Shown here in pieces: positions 37,335-46,102 of a stretch of 64,000 bases of DNA (within the stretch, counting starts at the first letter, position 1; each line of letters starts with the position of its first letter). The position numbers were made by a program, and so were the translations under genes. Source of the stretch: Methylomonas sp. EFPC3 (GTDB taxonomy: Bacteria; Pseudomonadota; Gammaproteobacteria; Methylococcales; Methylomonadaceae); the NCBI RefSeq assembly GCF_029643245.1, contig NZ_CP116398.1, positions 372,001 to 436,000 on the forward strand, read 5' to 3'. The notes beneath the pieces were generated by a model that searched no databases, was not told where the DNA came from, and was given only the letters and a program-made list of their open reading frames with translations.

Positions 37335-37595
37335 TCAGGGGTTGGACGGGTTGGTCGAGGCTGGAGGAGCGTTGTGTATGCGTGTGCCGATGCCGTGAGG
37401 CTGGATCAGGCCGGTGGCCAAGGCGAGAAACAGTAAAATGAAGACGCCCAACGATACGCCGATCCTGACGGTTAAGGCCTTTGCCGTTTTTTTCGAATCT
37501 TCGTCGTCCTTGTGTTTGACAATGTGGAACAAGGCGGAGCCGAGGCTGACGACAATGGCGATGAATGCGGCAATGATGAGGATTTTGATGGGCAT
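37335..37595 (-). CDS. Twin transmembrane protein (DUF2909)
   Basis: 86 residues: two transmembrane helices (about 4-24 and 45-65) separated by a charged stretch with K-H-K-D-D-E-D-S-K-K, plus a Pro/Asn-rich tail. DUF2909 genes sit between coxC and surf1 in many gammaproteobacterial oxidase loci. Here the gene is on the opposite strand from its neighbours. Function unknown; oxidase assembly is the usual guess. Confidence 0.85.
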   Translation of the reverse strand: MPIKILIIAAFIAIVVSLGSALFHIVKHKDDEDSKKTAKALTVRIGVSLGVFILLFLALATGLIQPHGIGTRIHNAPPASTNPSNP

Positions 37596-37675
37596 GTCGG
37601 CGAAACCGGATAAAAATAAACATTTTCGGCGAATAAACTGCGCTTGCCAATAGCGGATAACGGTTGGAAAACAAT

Positions 37676-38419
37676 ATGGTCAGATTCAAATTTTTCGGGG
37701 TCGAGTTTCAGTTCGCCTGGCCGATGTTGGCCGGCTATCTGCTGCTGGTCGGGTTGTTGTGCAATTTGGGCTTTTGGCAATTGCGGCGCGGTGCTGAAAA
37801 GCAAAATCTGTTGGATGCGCAGCAGGCGGCGTTGTCTGCTCCGGCCTTGGATTTAAACGGCGATGTGTTAATCGACGTAGCGGAGTACCGTTACCGTCCG
37901 GCGACTCTGAACGGACATTACGATCACGCGCATCAGATTTTGCTCGACAATCAGGTCTTGGACGGTAAAGCGGGCTATCTGGTGTTAACGCCGTTTTTGC
38001 CCGGTAACGGTCAGGCCGCCGTTTTGATCAACCGGGGTTGGATTGGAATGGGCGTTTCGCGCGACACAGCGCCCGATCTGAGCGTAGTCGGCCAAATCGG
38101 GGCAGTTACGGGAAGGATCAACCGCTTTCCGGAGCCCGGTATCCGCTTGCAGGGCGCCGAAGTACCCGGCGATAGTTGGCCGGTGAGGGTACAAGTGATC
38201 GATACCCGGCTATTGGCCGAGAAAATGGGGTACGCCCTGGCCGATTACCAAATCGAATTAAGTCCGGATCAACCCGCCGGTTATCGCCGCGAATGGAAGA
38301 CAGCGGTGACGATCCCGCCTGAAAAACACCGGGCCTATGCAGTACAATGGTTCGGTTTAGCGTTGACCTTAACCGTGCTATTTGTTTGGCACAGCAGCCG
38401 TAATACACATCGTGGATAA
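37676..38419 (+). CDS. SURF1-family oxidase assembly protein
   Basis: 247 residues from ATG 37676; an in-frame TTG lies 12 bases earlier. Two terminal transmembrane helices (about 13-32 and 220-240) flank a periplasmic domain with G-W-I-G-M-G and Y-Q-I-E-L. SURF1/Shy1 proteins help insert heme A into subunit I. The last codons overlap the GTG start of the next gene. Confidence 0.92.
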   Translation: MVRFKFFGVEFQFAWPMLAGYLLLVGLLCNLGFWQLRRGAEKQNLLDAQQAALSAPALDLNGDVLIDVAEYRYRPATLNGHYDHAHQILLDNQVLDGKAGYLVLTPFLPGNGQAAVLINRGWIGMGVSRDTAPDLSVVGQIGAVTGRINRFPEPGIRLQGAEVPGDSWPVRVQVIDTRLLAEKMGYALADYQIELSPDQPAGYRREWKTAVTIPPEKHRAYAVQWFGLALTLTVLFVWHSSRNTHRG

Positions 38420-38999
38420 ACAACATCGTAAAAACCGCATCACTATTTTGGTGATTTTCGCCATGTCGGTAATTCCGTTCGGCATTGCCTGGTATCTGGC
38501 GAAACATCCTGACGCCGTGCGTCTGGGTACCAACCACGGCGAGTTGATCAGTCCGCCGTTGGTCACGGACGCGGGGGAGTTTTCCGGGGCCGATCCTTTT
38601 TCCGCAGAGCATATCGGCGAGTTGAAAGGACATTGGATCTTGGTTAATCCGGTGGCGGGCGAATGTGGCGAAACCTGCCGGGTGGCACTCCATAAAACCA
38701 ACCAAATCGGCTTGATGATGGGTAAGGACATTGCCAGAATCCGGCGCCTGGCATTGCTATTCGATAACAAACTGCCGCTACCGGCCGAGTGGCGCGAAGA
38801 CGGGCGTCTGCTGAAGGCTGCGCCTGCGCCAAGCTTGCAACAAAAAATCACAACAATAAATCCAAGTCCGCTACCGGATGGTAGCCTGCTGATCATGGAC
38901 CCGTTGGGCAACGTAATGATGAAATACGCGCCCGGTTACGATCCGTATCAGGTCAGAGACGACTTAGGCAAGTTACTCAGAATTTCACAAATCGGTTGA
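38412..38999 (+). CDS. SCO-like thioredoxin-fold protein of the oxidase locus
   Basis: 195 residues from GTG 38412. One N-terminal transmembrane helix, then a periplasmic domain with a C-x-x-x-C motif (E-C-G-E-T-C), as in Sco copper chaperones, but lacking clear conservation elsewhere. Such genes lie between surf1 and ctaA in many proteobacteria and are annotated hypothetical/Sco-like. It overlaps surf1 and ends 4 bases before ctaA-ftsY. Confidence 0.75.
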   Translation: MDKQHRKNRITILVIFAMSVIPFGIAWYLAKHPDAVRLGTNHGELISPPLVTDAGEFSGADPFSAEHIGELKGHWILVNPVAGECGETCRVALHKTNQIGLMMGKDIARIRRLALLFDNKLPLPAEWREDGRLLKAAPAPSLQQKITTINPSPLPDGSLLIMDPLGNVMMKYAPGYDPYQVRDDLGKLLRISQIG

Positions 39000-39003
39000 T
39001 CAC

Positions 39004-40977
39004 ATGTTCAGAAAACTAACCCTGTGTTGCGCGCTGCTGGCGCTGCTTGTCATCGTCGTCGGCGCCTATGTCCGCCTGACCCATGCCGGCCTTGGCTGTC
39101 CGGATTGGCCGGGTTGCTACGGTAAAGCCTTCGTCAGCGACAGCCCGCAATTCAAAGCCGACGCCGCAGCCGGTTTTCCGCAGCAAACGCTCGATACCGC
39201 CAAGGCCTGGAAAGAAATGGCGCATCGTTATTTGGCGGGCGGTTTGGCCGTTTTGGCGCTGGTCTGGTTCGGATTCGCCTGGCGCCAGCGCGAGCGGGCT
39301 GCCGCTTTGGCTTGGAGCGGGTTGGTACTGTTACTGATTGCCGCGCAGGCGGCGCTGGGCATGTGGACCGTTGCCTCGGGCACCATGCCGCTGGTGGTCA
39401 CCGGCCATCTACTGCTGGGTTTTGCCACGTTCTGGGCCATCGCCTGGAGCTATTTGCGCTTGCATCCGCAGTTGACGCCGAGATCGGTGAAGTCCGGGCC
39501 GACTTGGTTTGCCTGGATTGCGATTTTGGTATTACTGGCCCAAATCGGTTTGGGCGGATGGGTCAGCAGCAATTACGCCGGTCTGGCCTGCACCGATTTT
39601 CCACGTTGTAATGGCCAATGGTTGCCGGAGACCGATTACCAACACGCATTCGATCTATTCGGCAATGCCGATGCCTTGTCGGCCGATGCGAAAATGGCGA
39701 TTCAGGCGGTGCACCGGCTATTTGCCGGGTTTACCTTCTTGGTGTTGAGCGGATTGATGCTGGTTGCCACTTCCGAGCGTTACCCAAAACCGGTGCGCAT
39801 GGCCAGTAATGCTCTGAGTCTATTGTTGTTGATTCAAATCGCTCTCGGTGTCTTCGGCGTCAAATACACGCTGCCCTTGCCGCTGGCGGTTGCGCACAAT
39901 GCGTTCGCGGCTTTGTTGATGTTGCCGTTGTTGGCGATTTTACTGTTCAGCCGTTACCGGCTGGGCGAAGAAGCCGACGAAACCGGAGCGGAAATCGAAT
40001 TGGCTGTGCCTGCGGCACCGGCCGCCGAAGTCCCTGCGGAAGCGCCGGTCAGCCAGGAATCGTTATACCTGCGGCTGTCCAGCCAATTGCGAAAAACCCG
40101 CAGCGGCCTCAGCGGCGTATTGGGTAGCCTGGCGTTCGGTCAGAAAGCCGTCACCAAGGAATTGCTCGACGAACTGGAGGCGAATTTATTGATGGCCGAC
40201 ATGGGTATCGAGACCACGACGCAAATCATCAAACAACTGACCGATACCCTGGAACGCGACCAGCTCAGCGATGGGGAGGTGTTGACCGCTACGTTGAAGC
40301 AGAACTTGCAAAACATGCTGCAGCCTTGCAGCCAGCCGTTGCGGATTCCGCAACAGGACGGGCCGTTCGTGATTCTGGTGGTCGGCGTCAATGGTGTGGG
40401 TAAGACCACATCCATCGGCAAACTGGCCAAACGCCTGCAACAGCAAGGGCACAGCGTAATGTTGGCGGCCGGCGATACCTTCCGCGCGGCGGCGGTCGAA
40501 CAATTACAGACCTGGGGCGAGCGCAACAATGTTCAGGTTGTGGCTCAACATACCGGCGCCGACTCGGCCTCGGTGATTTTCGATGCCTTGCAATCGGCCA
40601 AAGCCAAGAACATCGATGTCCTGATCGCCGACACCGCCGGTCGCTTGCACACCAAATCCAATTTGATGGACGAGTTAAAGAAGATCAAACGCATCATGGG
40701 CAAATTGGACGAGTCCGCGCCGCACGAAGTATTGCTAATTCTGGATGCCGGCACCGGCCAGAATGCCCTGTCGCAAGCCAAGTTATTCAATGAAGCGGTC
40801 GAGCTGACCGGTATTGCTTTGACCAAATTGGATGGCACCGCCAAAGGCGGTATCATTTTCGCGTTGGCCAACCAACTGAGGGTGCCGATCCGTTTTATCG
40901 GCGTCGGCGAACAAATTGACGATTTGCAGGATTTCGATGCGAAGAACTTCGTCGATGCGCTGTTTGTGAAAGACTAA
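39004..40977 (+). CDS. Heme A synthase (CtaA/Cox15) fused to SRP receptor FtsY NG domain
   Basis: 657 residues in one unbroken frame. Residues 1-320 form a complete heme A synthase with about eight transmembrane helices, the four conserved heme-ligand histidines H74, H135, H237, H298, and Cys pairs C32/C38 and C196/C202. Residues 321-349 are an acidic then Ala/Pro-rich linker, like the FtsY A domain. Residues 350-657 are a complete FtsY NG domain: N-domain helix bundle, P-loop G-V-N-G-V-G-K-T-T (461-469), D-T-A-G-R at 543-547 and T-K-L-D-G at 607-611. ftsE starts 4 bases downstream, as expected for ftsY-ftsE-ftsX. ctaB, usually after ctaA, is absent. An internal start (for example GTG or TTG in the linker near 40000) could still give free FtsY. 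Confidence 0.9.
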   Translation: MFRKLTLCCALLALLVIVVGAYVRLTHAGLGCPDWPGCYGKAFVSDSPQFKADAAAGFPQQTLDTAKAWKEMAHRYLAGGLAVLALVWFGFAWRQRERAAALAWSGLVLLLIAAQAALGMWTVASGTMPLVVTGHLLLGFATFWAIAWSYLRLHPQLTPRSVKSGPTWFAWIAILVLLAQIGLGGWVSSNYAGLACTDFPRCNGQWLPETDYQHAFDLFGNADALSADAKMAIQAVHRLFAGFTFLVLSGLMLVATSERYPKPVRMASNALSLLLLIQIALGVFGVKYTLPLPLAVAHNAFAALLMLPLLAILLFSRYRLGEEADETGAEIELAVPAAPAAEVPAEAPVSQESLYLRLSSQLRKTRSGLSGVLGSLAFGQKAVTKELLDELEANLLMADMGIETTTQIIKQLTDTLERDQLSDGEVLTATLKQNLQNMLQPCSQPLRIPQQDGPFVILVVGVNGVGKTTSIGKLAKRLQQQGHSVMLAAGDTFRAAAVEQLQTWGERNNVQVVAQHTGADSASVIFDALQSAKAKNIDVLIADTAGRLHTKSNLMDELKKIKRIMGKLDESAPHEVLLILDAGTGQNALSQAKLFNEAVELTGIALTKLDGTAKGGIIFALANQLRVPIRFIGVGEQIDDLQDFDAKNFVDALFVKD

Positions 40978-40981
40978 ACCT

Positions 40982-41638
40982 ATGCTGAAATTCGAACACG
41001 TCAGCAAACGCTATCCGGATGCCGGCGAGGCGTTGACCGACGTCAGTTTTCATTTGCAACGTGGCGAGATGGCGTTTTTGACCGGGCGTTCCGGCGCCGG
41101 CAAAAGTACCTTGTTGAAGCTGATTGCAATGATGGAGCAATGCACGCGAGGCAATATTTTTCTGGACGGCCAGAATATCAGCCGCATCAGCGACCGGAAA
41201 ATACCCTATATGCGGCGTAACCTGGGTTTGATCTTTCAGGATTACAAGTTACTGAACGACCGGACCGTGTTCGATAACGTGGCATTGCCGCTGGTGGTTT
41301 CCGGTTATAACCATCAGGAAGTCGCGCGCCGGGTGCGAGCCTCGTTGGATAAGGTCGGCTTGCTGGGCAAGGAACGTAAGCATCCGCTGGCCTTATCCGG
41401 CGGCGAGCAACAGCGGGTTGGCATCGCCAGAGCCATCGTCAACAAACCGAAACTCATATTGGCCGATGAACCCACCGGTAACTTGGACCCGGATTTGTCG
41501 GCCGAAGTCATGCATATGTTCGAGCAATTCAAACAGGTCGGGGTAACGGTATTGGTCGCGACGCACGACATAGAATTGATCAATCATCTGGAACATCGGG
41601 TACTGACGCTCGACAAAGGCCACTTGGTAGCAAGCTGA
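40982..41638 (+). CDS. ftsE: Cell division ATP-binding protein FtsE
   Basis: 218 residues. Walker A G-R-S-G-A-G-K-S-T, Q-loop, L-S-G-G-E-Q-Q-R signature and Walker B L-I-L-A-D-E-P are complete. FtsE works with FtsX to activate septal peptidoglycan hydrolases via EnvC-like partners. It starts 4 bases after ftsY and ends at the start of ftsX, matching the classical ftsYEX operon. Confidence 0.95.
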   Translation: MLKFEHVSKRYPDAGEALTDVSFHLQRGEMAFLTGRSGAGKSTLLKLIAMMEQCTRGNIFLDGQNISRISDRKIPYMRRNLGLIFQDYKLLNDRTVFDNVALPLVVSGYNHQEVARRVRASLDKVGLLGKERKHPLALSGGEQQRVGIARAIVNKPKLILADEPTGNLDPDLSAEVMHMFEQFKQVGVTVLVATHDIELINHLEHRVLTLDKGHLVAS

Positions 41639-42603
41639 TGATGAAACAAATCCGCCGTAAACATGCCGGCAACCGCATCGTGGAATTATTTCAGGCCTAT
41701 CTGCTAAACCACGCCCACGGCCTGTTTTCCAGCCTGGGTCGCTTGACCCGCACGCCGTTTACCTCGGCGATGACTGTGTTGGTATTGGCGATTGCGGTTT
41801 CGCTGGCCAGCAGTTTCTATATCGTCGTCGCAAACGTCGAGCAGCTAACCGGCAATCTGGAGTCGAGCAACCAAATGTCTCTGTTCCTGCATGAGGGCAT
41901 TACCGATGCGGCCGGGCAGAAGCTGATGGAGCAGTTGCAGCAAAATGCTAGCGTTGCCGAAGTCAAGTACATCAGCAAAAAGCAGGCGTTGGAGGAGTTC
42001 AAAGCCAATAGCGGTTTCAGCGATGCGTTAAACGCGCTGGAGCGCAATCCCTTGCCCAGCGTGATTCAGGTGTTGCCGAAGAACGCGCTGGAACACAGCG
42101 AGGATATCGAGAAATTGATGGCCGATTTCAAACAATTGCCGCAAGTCGAATTCGTCCAGGTCGATATGCAATGGGTAGCGCGACTGCAAACCATTATGCT
42201 GATCGCCAGCCGGGGCGTGCTATTGGTCAGCTTGCTGCTCGGATTTGCCGTGACGTTCATCACCGGCAACACGATTCGCCTGGAATTGCAAAACCGTCAG
42301 GACGAGGTGTTCATTTCCAAGCTGGTCGGTGCTACCCATGCTTTTATCCAGCGTCCGTTTCTATACACCGGATTCTGGCTCGGCTTCATCTCCGGCTTCT
42401 TGGGTTGGCTGATCGTCACGGTCATGCTGCTGATCCTGGAATCGCCGGTGGAGAAATTGTCTACCCTATACAACAGTTCGTTCGAATTGCTGTTTTTGAG
42501 TTTTTCCGAGTTCCTGCTGTTACTGATGATTTCGGCCGCGCTGGCGGTGCTGGGTTCTTGGGCGGTGTTGCACTATCAACTACGCCAACTAAAACCTCAG
42601 TAA
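41638..42603 (+). CDS. ftsX: Cell division permease-like protein FtsX
   Basis: 321 residues, starting one base before the end of ftsE. Four transmembrane helices (about 38-62 and three between 190 and 310) and a periplasmic FtsX extracellular domain (about 70-180). It is the membrane partner of FtsE. The usual next gene rpoH is replaced by a YcgN gene. Confidence 0.95.
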   Translation: MMKQIRRKHAGNRIVELFQAYLLNHAHGLFSSLGRLTRTPFTSAMTVLVLAIAVSLASSFYIVVANVEQLTGNLESSNQMSLFLHEGITDAAGQKLMEQLQQNASVAEVKYISKKQALEEFKANSGFSDALNALERNPLPSVIQVLPKNALEHSEDIEKLMADFKQLPQVEFVQVDMQWVARLQTIMLIASRGVLLVSLLLGFAVTFITGNTIRLELQNRQDEVFISKLVGATHAFIQRPFLYTGFWLGFISGFLGWLIVTVMLLILESPVEKLSTLYNSSFELLFLSFSEFLLLLMISAALAVLGSWAVLHYQLRQLKPQ

Positions 42604-42606
42604 ACG

Positions 42607-43038
42607 ATGAAATTTTGGGAAGCCAAAACCCTAGCGCAAATGACCCCTACCGAGTGGGAGTCCTTATGCGATCATTGCGGCCAGTGTTGTTTGCATAAAC
42701 TCGAGGACGAAGACACCGGTGAAATTGCGTTTACCAATGTCGTCTGCGACTTGATCGATCTGGATACTTGTAGCTGTACCCGTTACAGCGAACGCTGCAC
42801 GCTGGTGCCGGATTGCCTCGACTTGAAGCAGCATGATTTTGCCGAGTACCGTTGGATGCCGAAAACTTGTGCTTATCGGCTACTGGCAGACGGCAAACCC
42901 TTGCCTGATTGGCACCCCTTGGTTTCCGGTTCGGCCGACTCGGTCAGAGATGCCGGAGTATCGATTAGCAGTTACGCTATCAAAGAATCTCAGGTCACGG
43001 ACCTGGAAGACCATATCATCGACTGGTTGCAACCTTAG
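42607..43038 (+). CDS. YcgN-family cysteine cluster protein
   Basis: 143 residues, 4 bases after ftsX. The cysteine cluster C-D-H-C-G-Q-C-C near 22-29 and C-S-C-T near 56-59 defines the YkgJ/YcgN zinc or iron cluster family. Function unknown. A strong hairpin follows. Confidence 0.9.
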   Translation: MKFWEAKTLAQMTPTEWESLCDHCGQCCLHKLEDEDTGEIAFTNVVCDLIDLDTCSCTRYSERCTLVPDCLDLKQHDFAEYRWMPKTCAYRLLADGKPLPDWHPLVSGSADSVRDAGVSISSYAIKESQVTDLEDHIIDWLQP

Positions 43039-43051
43039 CCGGTTGAAAACG

Positions 43052-43080
43052 TGCCGCCGAAAACGGTGTTTTCGGCGGCA
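43052..43080 (+). terminator. Hairpin after the YcgN gene
   Basis: A 13-base perfect inverted repeat (TGCCGCCGAAAAC / GTTTTCGGCGGCA) around a GGT loop. There is no T-run, so it may be a Rho-dependent or 3'-end-stabilising structure. Confidence 0.6.
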
Positions 43081-43130
43081 TTCAGGCTGGAAAAAACCGG
43101 GACGTTGCAGAGTGTGTCCCGCAGGGGGCG

Positions 43131-43490
43131 TTAGCCTTTACCCGGCAGCATACCTACCGTGCCCGGTTTGATGCGTTTGCAGGCTACAACCACATCCTCC
43201 TGGTGGCATCTGGCTTCCTGATTGTTGCCGCAACTGTCGCAGACGGTATTGCCGACGCTTTTTACTTCATCTACGTGCCAGCCGTAACCTTGCGATTGGC
43301 AAAACTTCTTGCTGAAACGGTCGATATTGTAGTTTTTCGTCGCGTTTTCTTTGGCTTTGGATTCAGCTTGGCAGTGCTCGGGCGCCAGCGTATTCGCCAT
43401 GATGTCGCGATAAATATACTCAGTGGCGTGGGCTGGAAAAGCCAATAGTAAGGTGGCGAATAAGCTGCCGATGAAAGTCGTTTTGATCAT
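43131..43490 (-). CDS. Small secreted cysteine-containing hypothetical protein
   Basis: 119 residues. Signal peptide 1-22 (L-L-A-F-P-A-H-A). The mature part has six Cys, including C-D-S-C, and no domain that I recognise. It starts 3 bases after the end of a 64-residue membrane-protein gene on the same strand, so they form a two-gene operon. Confidence 0.65.
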   Translation of the reverse strand: MIKTTFIGSLFATLLLAFPAHATEYIYRDIMANTLAPEHCQAESKAKENATKNYNIDRFSKKFCQSQGYGWHVDEVKSVGNTVCDSCGNNQEARCHQEDVVVACKRIKPGTVGMLPGKG

Positions 43491-43493
43491 AAC

Positions 43494-43688
43494 TTAATCC
43501 TCGCGATTGGCGATGACACGGATATTCATCAGCCGGTGCTCTTCGGCGATTTGGTCTTTGATGGGGGCGAATTTTTCATTCTCGCTCATCTTAACCGCCA
43601 AAATCGCGCCCACGACCACGGCTGTGACCAACACGACGTAGAGGACGAAATTATCTTTTTCCGGTTTTTCTTCTGTAACTTGTGACAT
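43494..43688 (-). CDS. Small single-helix membrane protein, hypothetical
   Basis: 64 residues from ATG 43688, which has GAGG 9 bases upstream; the open frame continues to 43919 but without coding character. Charged N terminus (E-E-K-P-E-K-D), transmembrane helix (about 14-33), then a charged cytoplasmic or periplasmic tail. No family recognised. Confidence 0.6.
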   Translation of the reverse strand: MSQVTEEKPEKDNFVLYVVLVTAVVVGAILAVKMSENEKFAPIKDQIAEEHRLMNIRVIANRED

Positions 43689-44138
43689 GGTGTTGCGCCT
43701 CGCTAGCTGTCGCTTCGGCCGGTAAACCGCCGAAAACTTATTGTTAAACCGGCCCGCATCCGGGGCGGACCTCTGCAGTCTGACACTCGCCGCATTGGGT
43801 GTGTATGATCGCGGCCTGGATTTACCGACGGGTCGGTTGTAACGGACGGTTGCCTTGCAGCTATCCGGATCGGGAGTGGTCTGGCAACGAAACGGCTTGT
43901 GGCTGTTTCGATTCGTCAATTAGTGTCGAATCGAAACAATAAAGCAAGTGCAGGGGCTTGTCAAACAAATATCGTATCAATATTATGGCTTGAACCGGTT
44001 TTCGGCAAGCCTTTTACAAATCGGAGTCCCCGGTCCGTTCGTGCTTGGACGGACGGACTGGCGATCTTAGCAACGCTTGGATGCGACAGAATGGGTATTC
44101 TTAGCTAGCTTGTCCGCTGATTTTGCTCTATGGCGCGA
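43689..44138. other. 450-base intergenic region
   Basis: No gene is supported. An 11-base perfect inverted repeat GTTTCGATTCG/CGAATCGAAAC lies at 43905-43915 and 43927-43937 with an 11-base spacer, and could be an operator or hairpin. Otherwise the stretch is featureless; it holds promoters for the leftward gene pair and the 3' end of the gamma carbonic anhydrase gene. Confidence 0.45.
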
Positions 44139-44666
44139 TCAGTCGAGATAATCGTCTTTCAGACGGACGTAATGTTTGGCGGAATATTCCAAAAATTCTT
44201 TTTCGGCATCGGTCAAGGCCCGGATTTGCTTGGCCGGGGCGCCGACATACAAAAAACCGCTTTCCAATTTCTTGCCCGGCGTCACCAGTGCGCCGGCGCC
44301 CAGCATCACGTAATCGCCCAATTCGGCGTCGTCCATGACGATGGCGCCGATGCCGATCAGGCAGTAGTTGCCTATCGTGCAGGCGTGGACCACGGCCCTA
44401 TGCCCAATCGTGACGCCCCGGCCGATATTGAGCGGATGGCCTTTCGGCGAAAAGTCGCCGGCGTGGGAGACGTGCAATACCGCGCCGTCCTGGACGTTGG
44501 TGCCGTTACCGATCTTGATGCGTTCGACATCGCCGCGCACGACGCTGGTAGGCCAGATCGAGACGTCTTCGCCCAGTTCTACATCGCCGATCACGACTGC
44601 GGTATCGTCGACGAAAGCCCGCGCGCCGATCAGGGGACATTTGCCTTTATAAGTTCTGATTGCCAC
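44139..44666 (-). CDS. Gamma-class carbonic anhydrase family protein
   Basis: 175 residues from GTG 44666, chosen because GGAG lies 6 bases upstream and the length then matches the family; ATG 44711 would add 15 residues. Left-handed beta-helix with Zn-ligand region H-V-S-H and G-H-x-x-x-x-H (T-I-G-H-R-A-V-V-H). Proteins of this kind (YrdA/PaaY-like) may be carbonic anhydrases or thioesterase-like; activity is not proven by sequence. Confidence 0.85.
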   Translation of the reverse strand: MAIRTYKGKCPLIGARAFVDDTAVVIGDVELGEDVSIWPTSVVRGDVERIKIGNGTNVQDGAVLHVSHAGDFSPKGHPLNIGRGVTIGHRAVVHACTIGNYCLIGIGAIVMDDAELGDYVMLGAGALVTPGKKLESGFLYVGAPAKQIRALTDAEKEFLEYSAKHYVRLKDDYLD

Positions 44667-44863
44667 TGCAACTCCGTATTTTTGCCATAATTGAGCGGCG
44701 ATATTACGCAATTATCGGAGTGTTCTCCAGTGTGGCGAGGATTGATGGCAGATCAGTTAGAAGTGTGGCGCCGGTGCCCGTTAAATGTCGGCCTTTCGGG
44801 GTCTTGGCGGGCTGAACGGACGTGGGATTCCAATGCGGTTGGTCGCCGCAGGGGTAGATGCTG

Positions 44864-45526
44864 ATGGCGAGCTGCGCAAATTGTGCCGCACCGCTGCCGG
44901 CCAATAGTCAGGTATGCCGGTACTGCGGCGTGCGTAACGACATGGACTTACTCGGGCGACAAGCTGTTCGTGTCGCCGACGCCGGTGTTAAGCGCCAATG
45001 CCCTAACTGCGAAATCGGACTGCAAACCGTTGCGTTGAGCCGTGAAGGTACGCTGCATATCGAGCGTTGCTCCGAGTGTTTCGGCTTGTTTTTCGATCCG
45101 GGCGAATTGGAGGTGCTGCTGGAAGACTCGGTTGCGCCGGTGGCCGACTTCAATCTGCCTCTGCTGCAAAACATCAACCGCGAACGTTACCAAGCCGATC
45201 GTCCGGTCAAATATTTGAAATGTCCGGTCTGTCAGGTGTTAATGAACCGGATGCTTTACGGCTACCAGAGCGGTGTGGTCGTCAACCGTTGCAAGGGCCA
45301 CGGCGTGTGGCTGGATAACGGCCAGATCAGTCATTTGTTGGAATGGAAAAAGGCCGGCGGCCAGTTGCTCGATCGGAAAAAGGCAGTGGAACGCCAAGTC
45401 AGAGGCCGGACCGAAACCGCGAAAACTGAATTTCGCAGCAACTATGCGGCACCTACCAACCAGGCCGGCGATGAGTTCGAGGTGTTGGAGACGATTGCAG
45501 AGGTCGTGTTCAAATTGTTCGAATAA
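44864..45526 (+). CDS. Zinc-ribbon (zf-TFIIB) protein
   Basis: 220 residues from ATG 44864; ATG 44858 is too close to the GGGG ribosome-binding site. Three zinc-binding clusters: an N-terminal C-A-N-C...C-R-Y-C-G rubredoxin-like ribbon, C-P-N-C...C-S-E-C-F-G-L-F-F-D-P-G-E-L, and C-P-V-C...C-K-G-H-G-V-W-L-D-N-G-Q-I. The last two are the zf-TFIIB (PF13453-type) pattern. Function unknown. The gene converges on ubiC. Confidence 0.85.
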   Translation: MASCANCAAPLPANSQVCRYCGVRNDMDLLGRQAVRVADAGVKRQCPNCEIGLQTVALSREGTLHIERCSECFGLFFDPGELEVLLEDSVAPVADFNLPLLQNINRERYQADRPVKYLKCPVCQVLMNRMLYGYQSGVVVNRCKGHGVWLDNGQISHLLEWKKAGGQLLDRKKAVERQVRGRTETAKTEFRSNYAAPTNQAGDEFEVLETIAEVVFKLFE

Positions 45527-45535
45527 TGGATTCGC

Positions 45536-46099
45536 CTAAACCTTTTGCAGCAGCGCGGGCAGAAAAAACTCGGCGACCAACAACGGGTGGCCGTGAATCG
45601 CATATTCCGTACGCCGGCCCCAAGTTGGCCCTGCCATCGAGAGCCTGGTTTGCACAGCAGTCGACCATTGGTTCGGCTCGGCGCGGCTGAACTGGCGTTG
45701 GCGGCGTTCAAGGTCGGGGTAGGCGAAAATGACTTCCCCCAAAGGCCGGTTGCCGAGGTGAGACAGATTGCGGTGGGCAATTTTGATGGTCGGGTCCGGC
45801 AACACGGTCCGGGCCAATACCAGCGGCCGGCCATCGGCATGCAGCAAAACCTCGCGGATCAACTGGTAACGCGCCGGCGGCAATGCCAGCAGCCGGCACT
45901 CGTCGTTGAATGCCGGTTTCCAACGGTGGAACAGTAACTCGACGCCGAAGCGGTTGCCGTAAATCCCGCGCAAGCGCTTGGTCAACGAACCAGTCTCGTT
46001 TAGCCAGGATTGCAACTCCGGCGTTAGTTGTCGTTGTGCTGCGGTCTCGTGGGCCGACCACAGCGGCGGGCGTTTAAATAGAAAACTCTTGTCGGGCAA
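45536..46099 (-). CDS. ubiC: Chorismate lyase
   Basis: 187 residues, the UbiC size. Features: R-E-V-L-L and P-W/L-V-x-A-R-T-V-L-P (about 80-100), and L-G-E-V-I-F. It makes 4-hydroxybenzoate and pyruvate from chorismate for ubiquinone. It begins 3 bases after recG ends on the same strand. Confidence 0.88.
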   Translation of the reverse strand: MPDKSFLFKRPPLWSAHETAAQRQLTPELQSWLNETGSLTKRLRGIYGNRFGVELLFHRWKPAFNDECRLLALPPARYQLIREVLLHADGRPLVLARTVLPDPTIKIAHRNLSHLGNRPLGEVIFAYPDLERRQRQFSRAEPNQWSTAVQTRLSMAGPTWGRRTEYAIHGHPLLVAEFFLPALLQKV

Positions 46100-46102
46100 T
46101 GT

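Noticed and set aside
43905-43937. Inverted repeat considered as a transposon end or attachment site
   Set aside because: No target duplication, no transposase or integrase nearby; left as a possible operator only.
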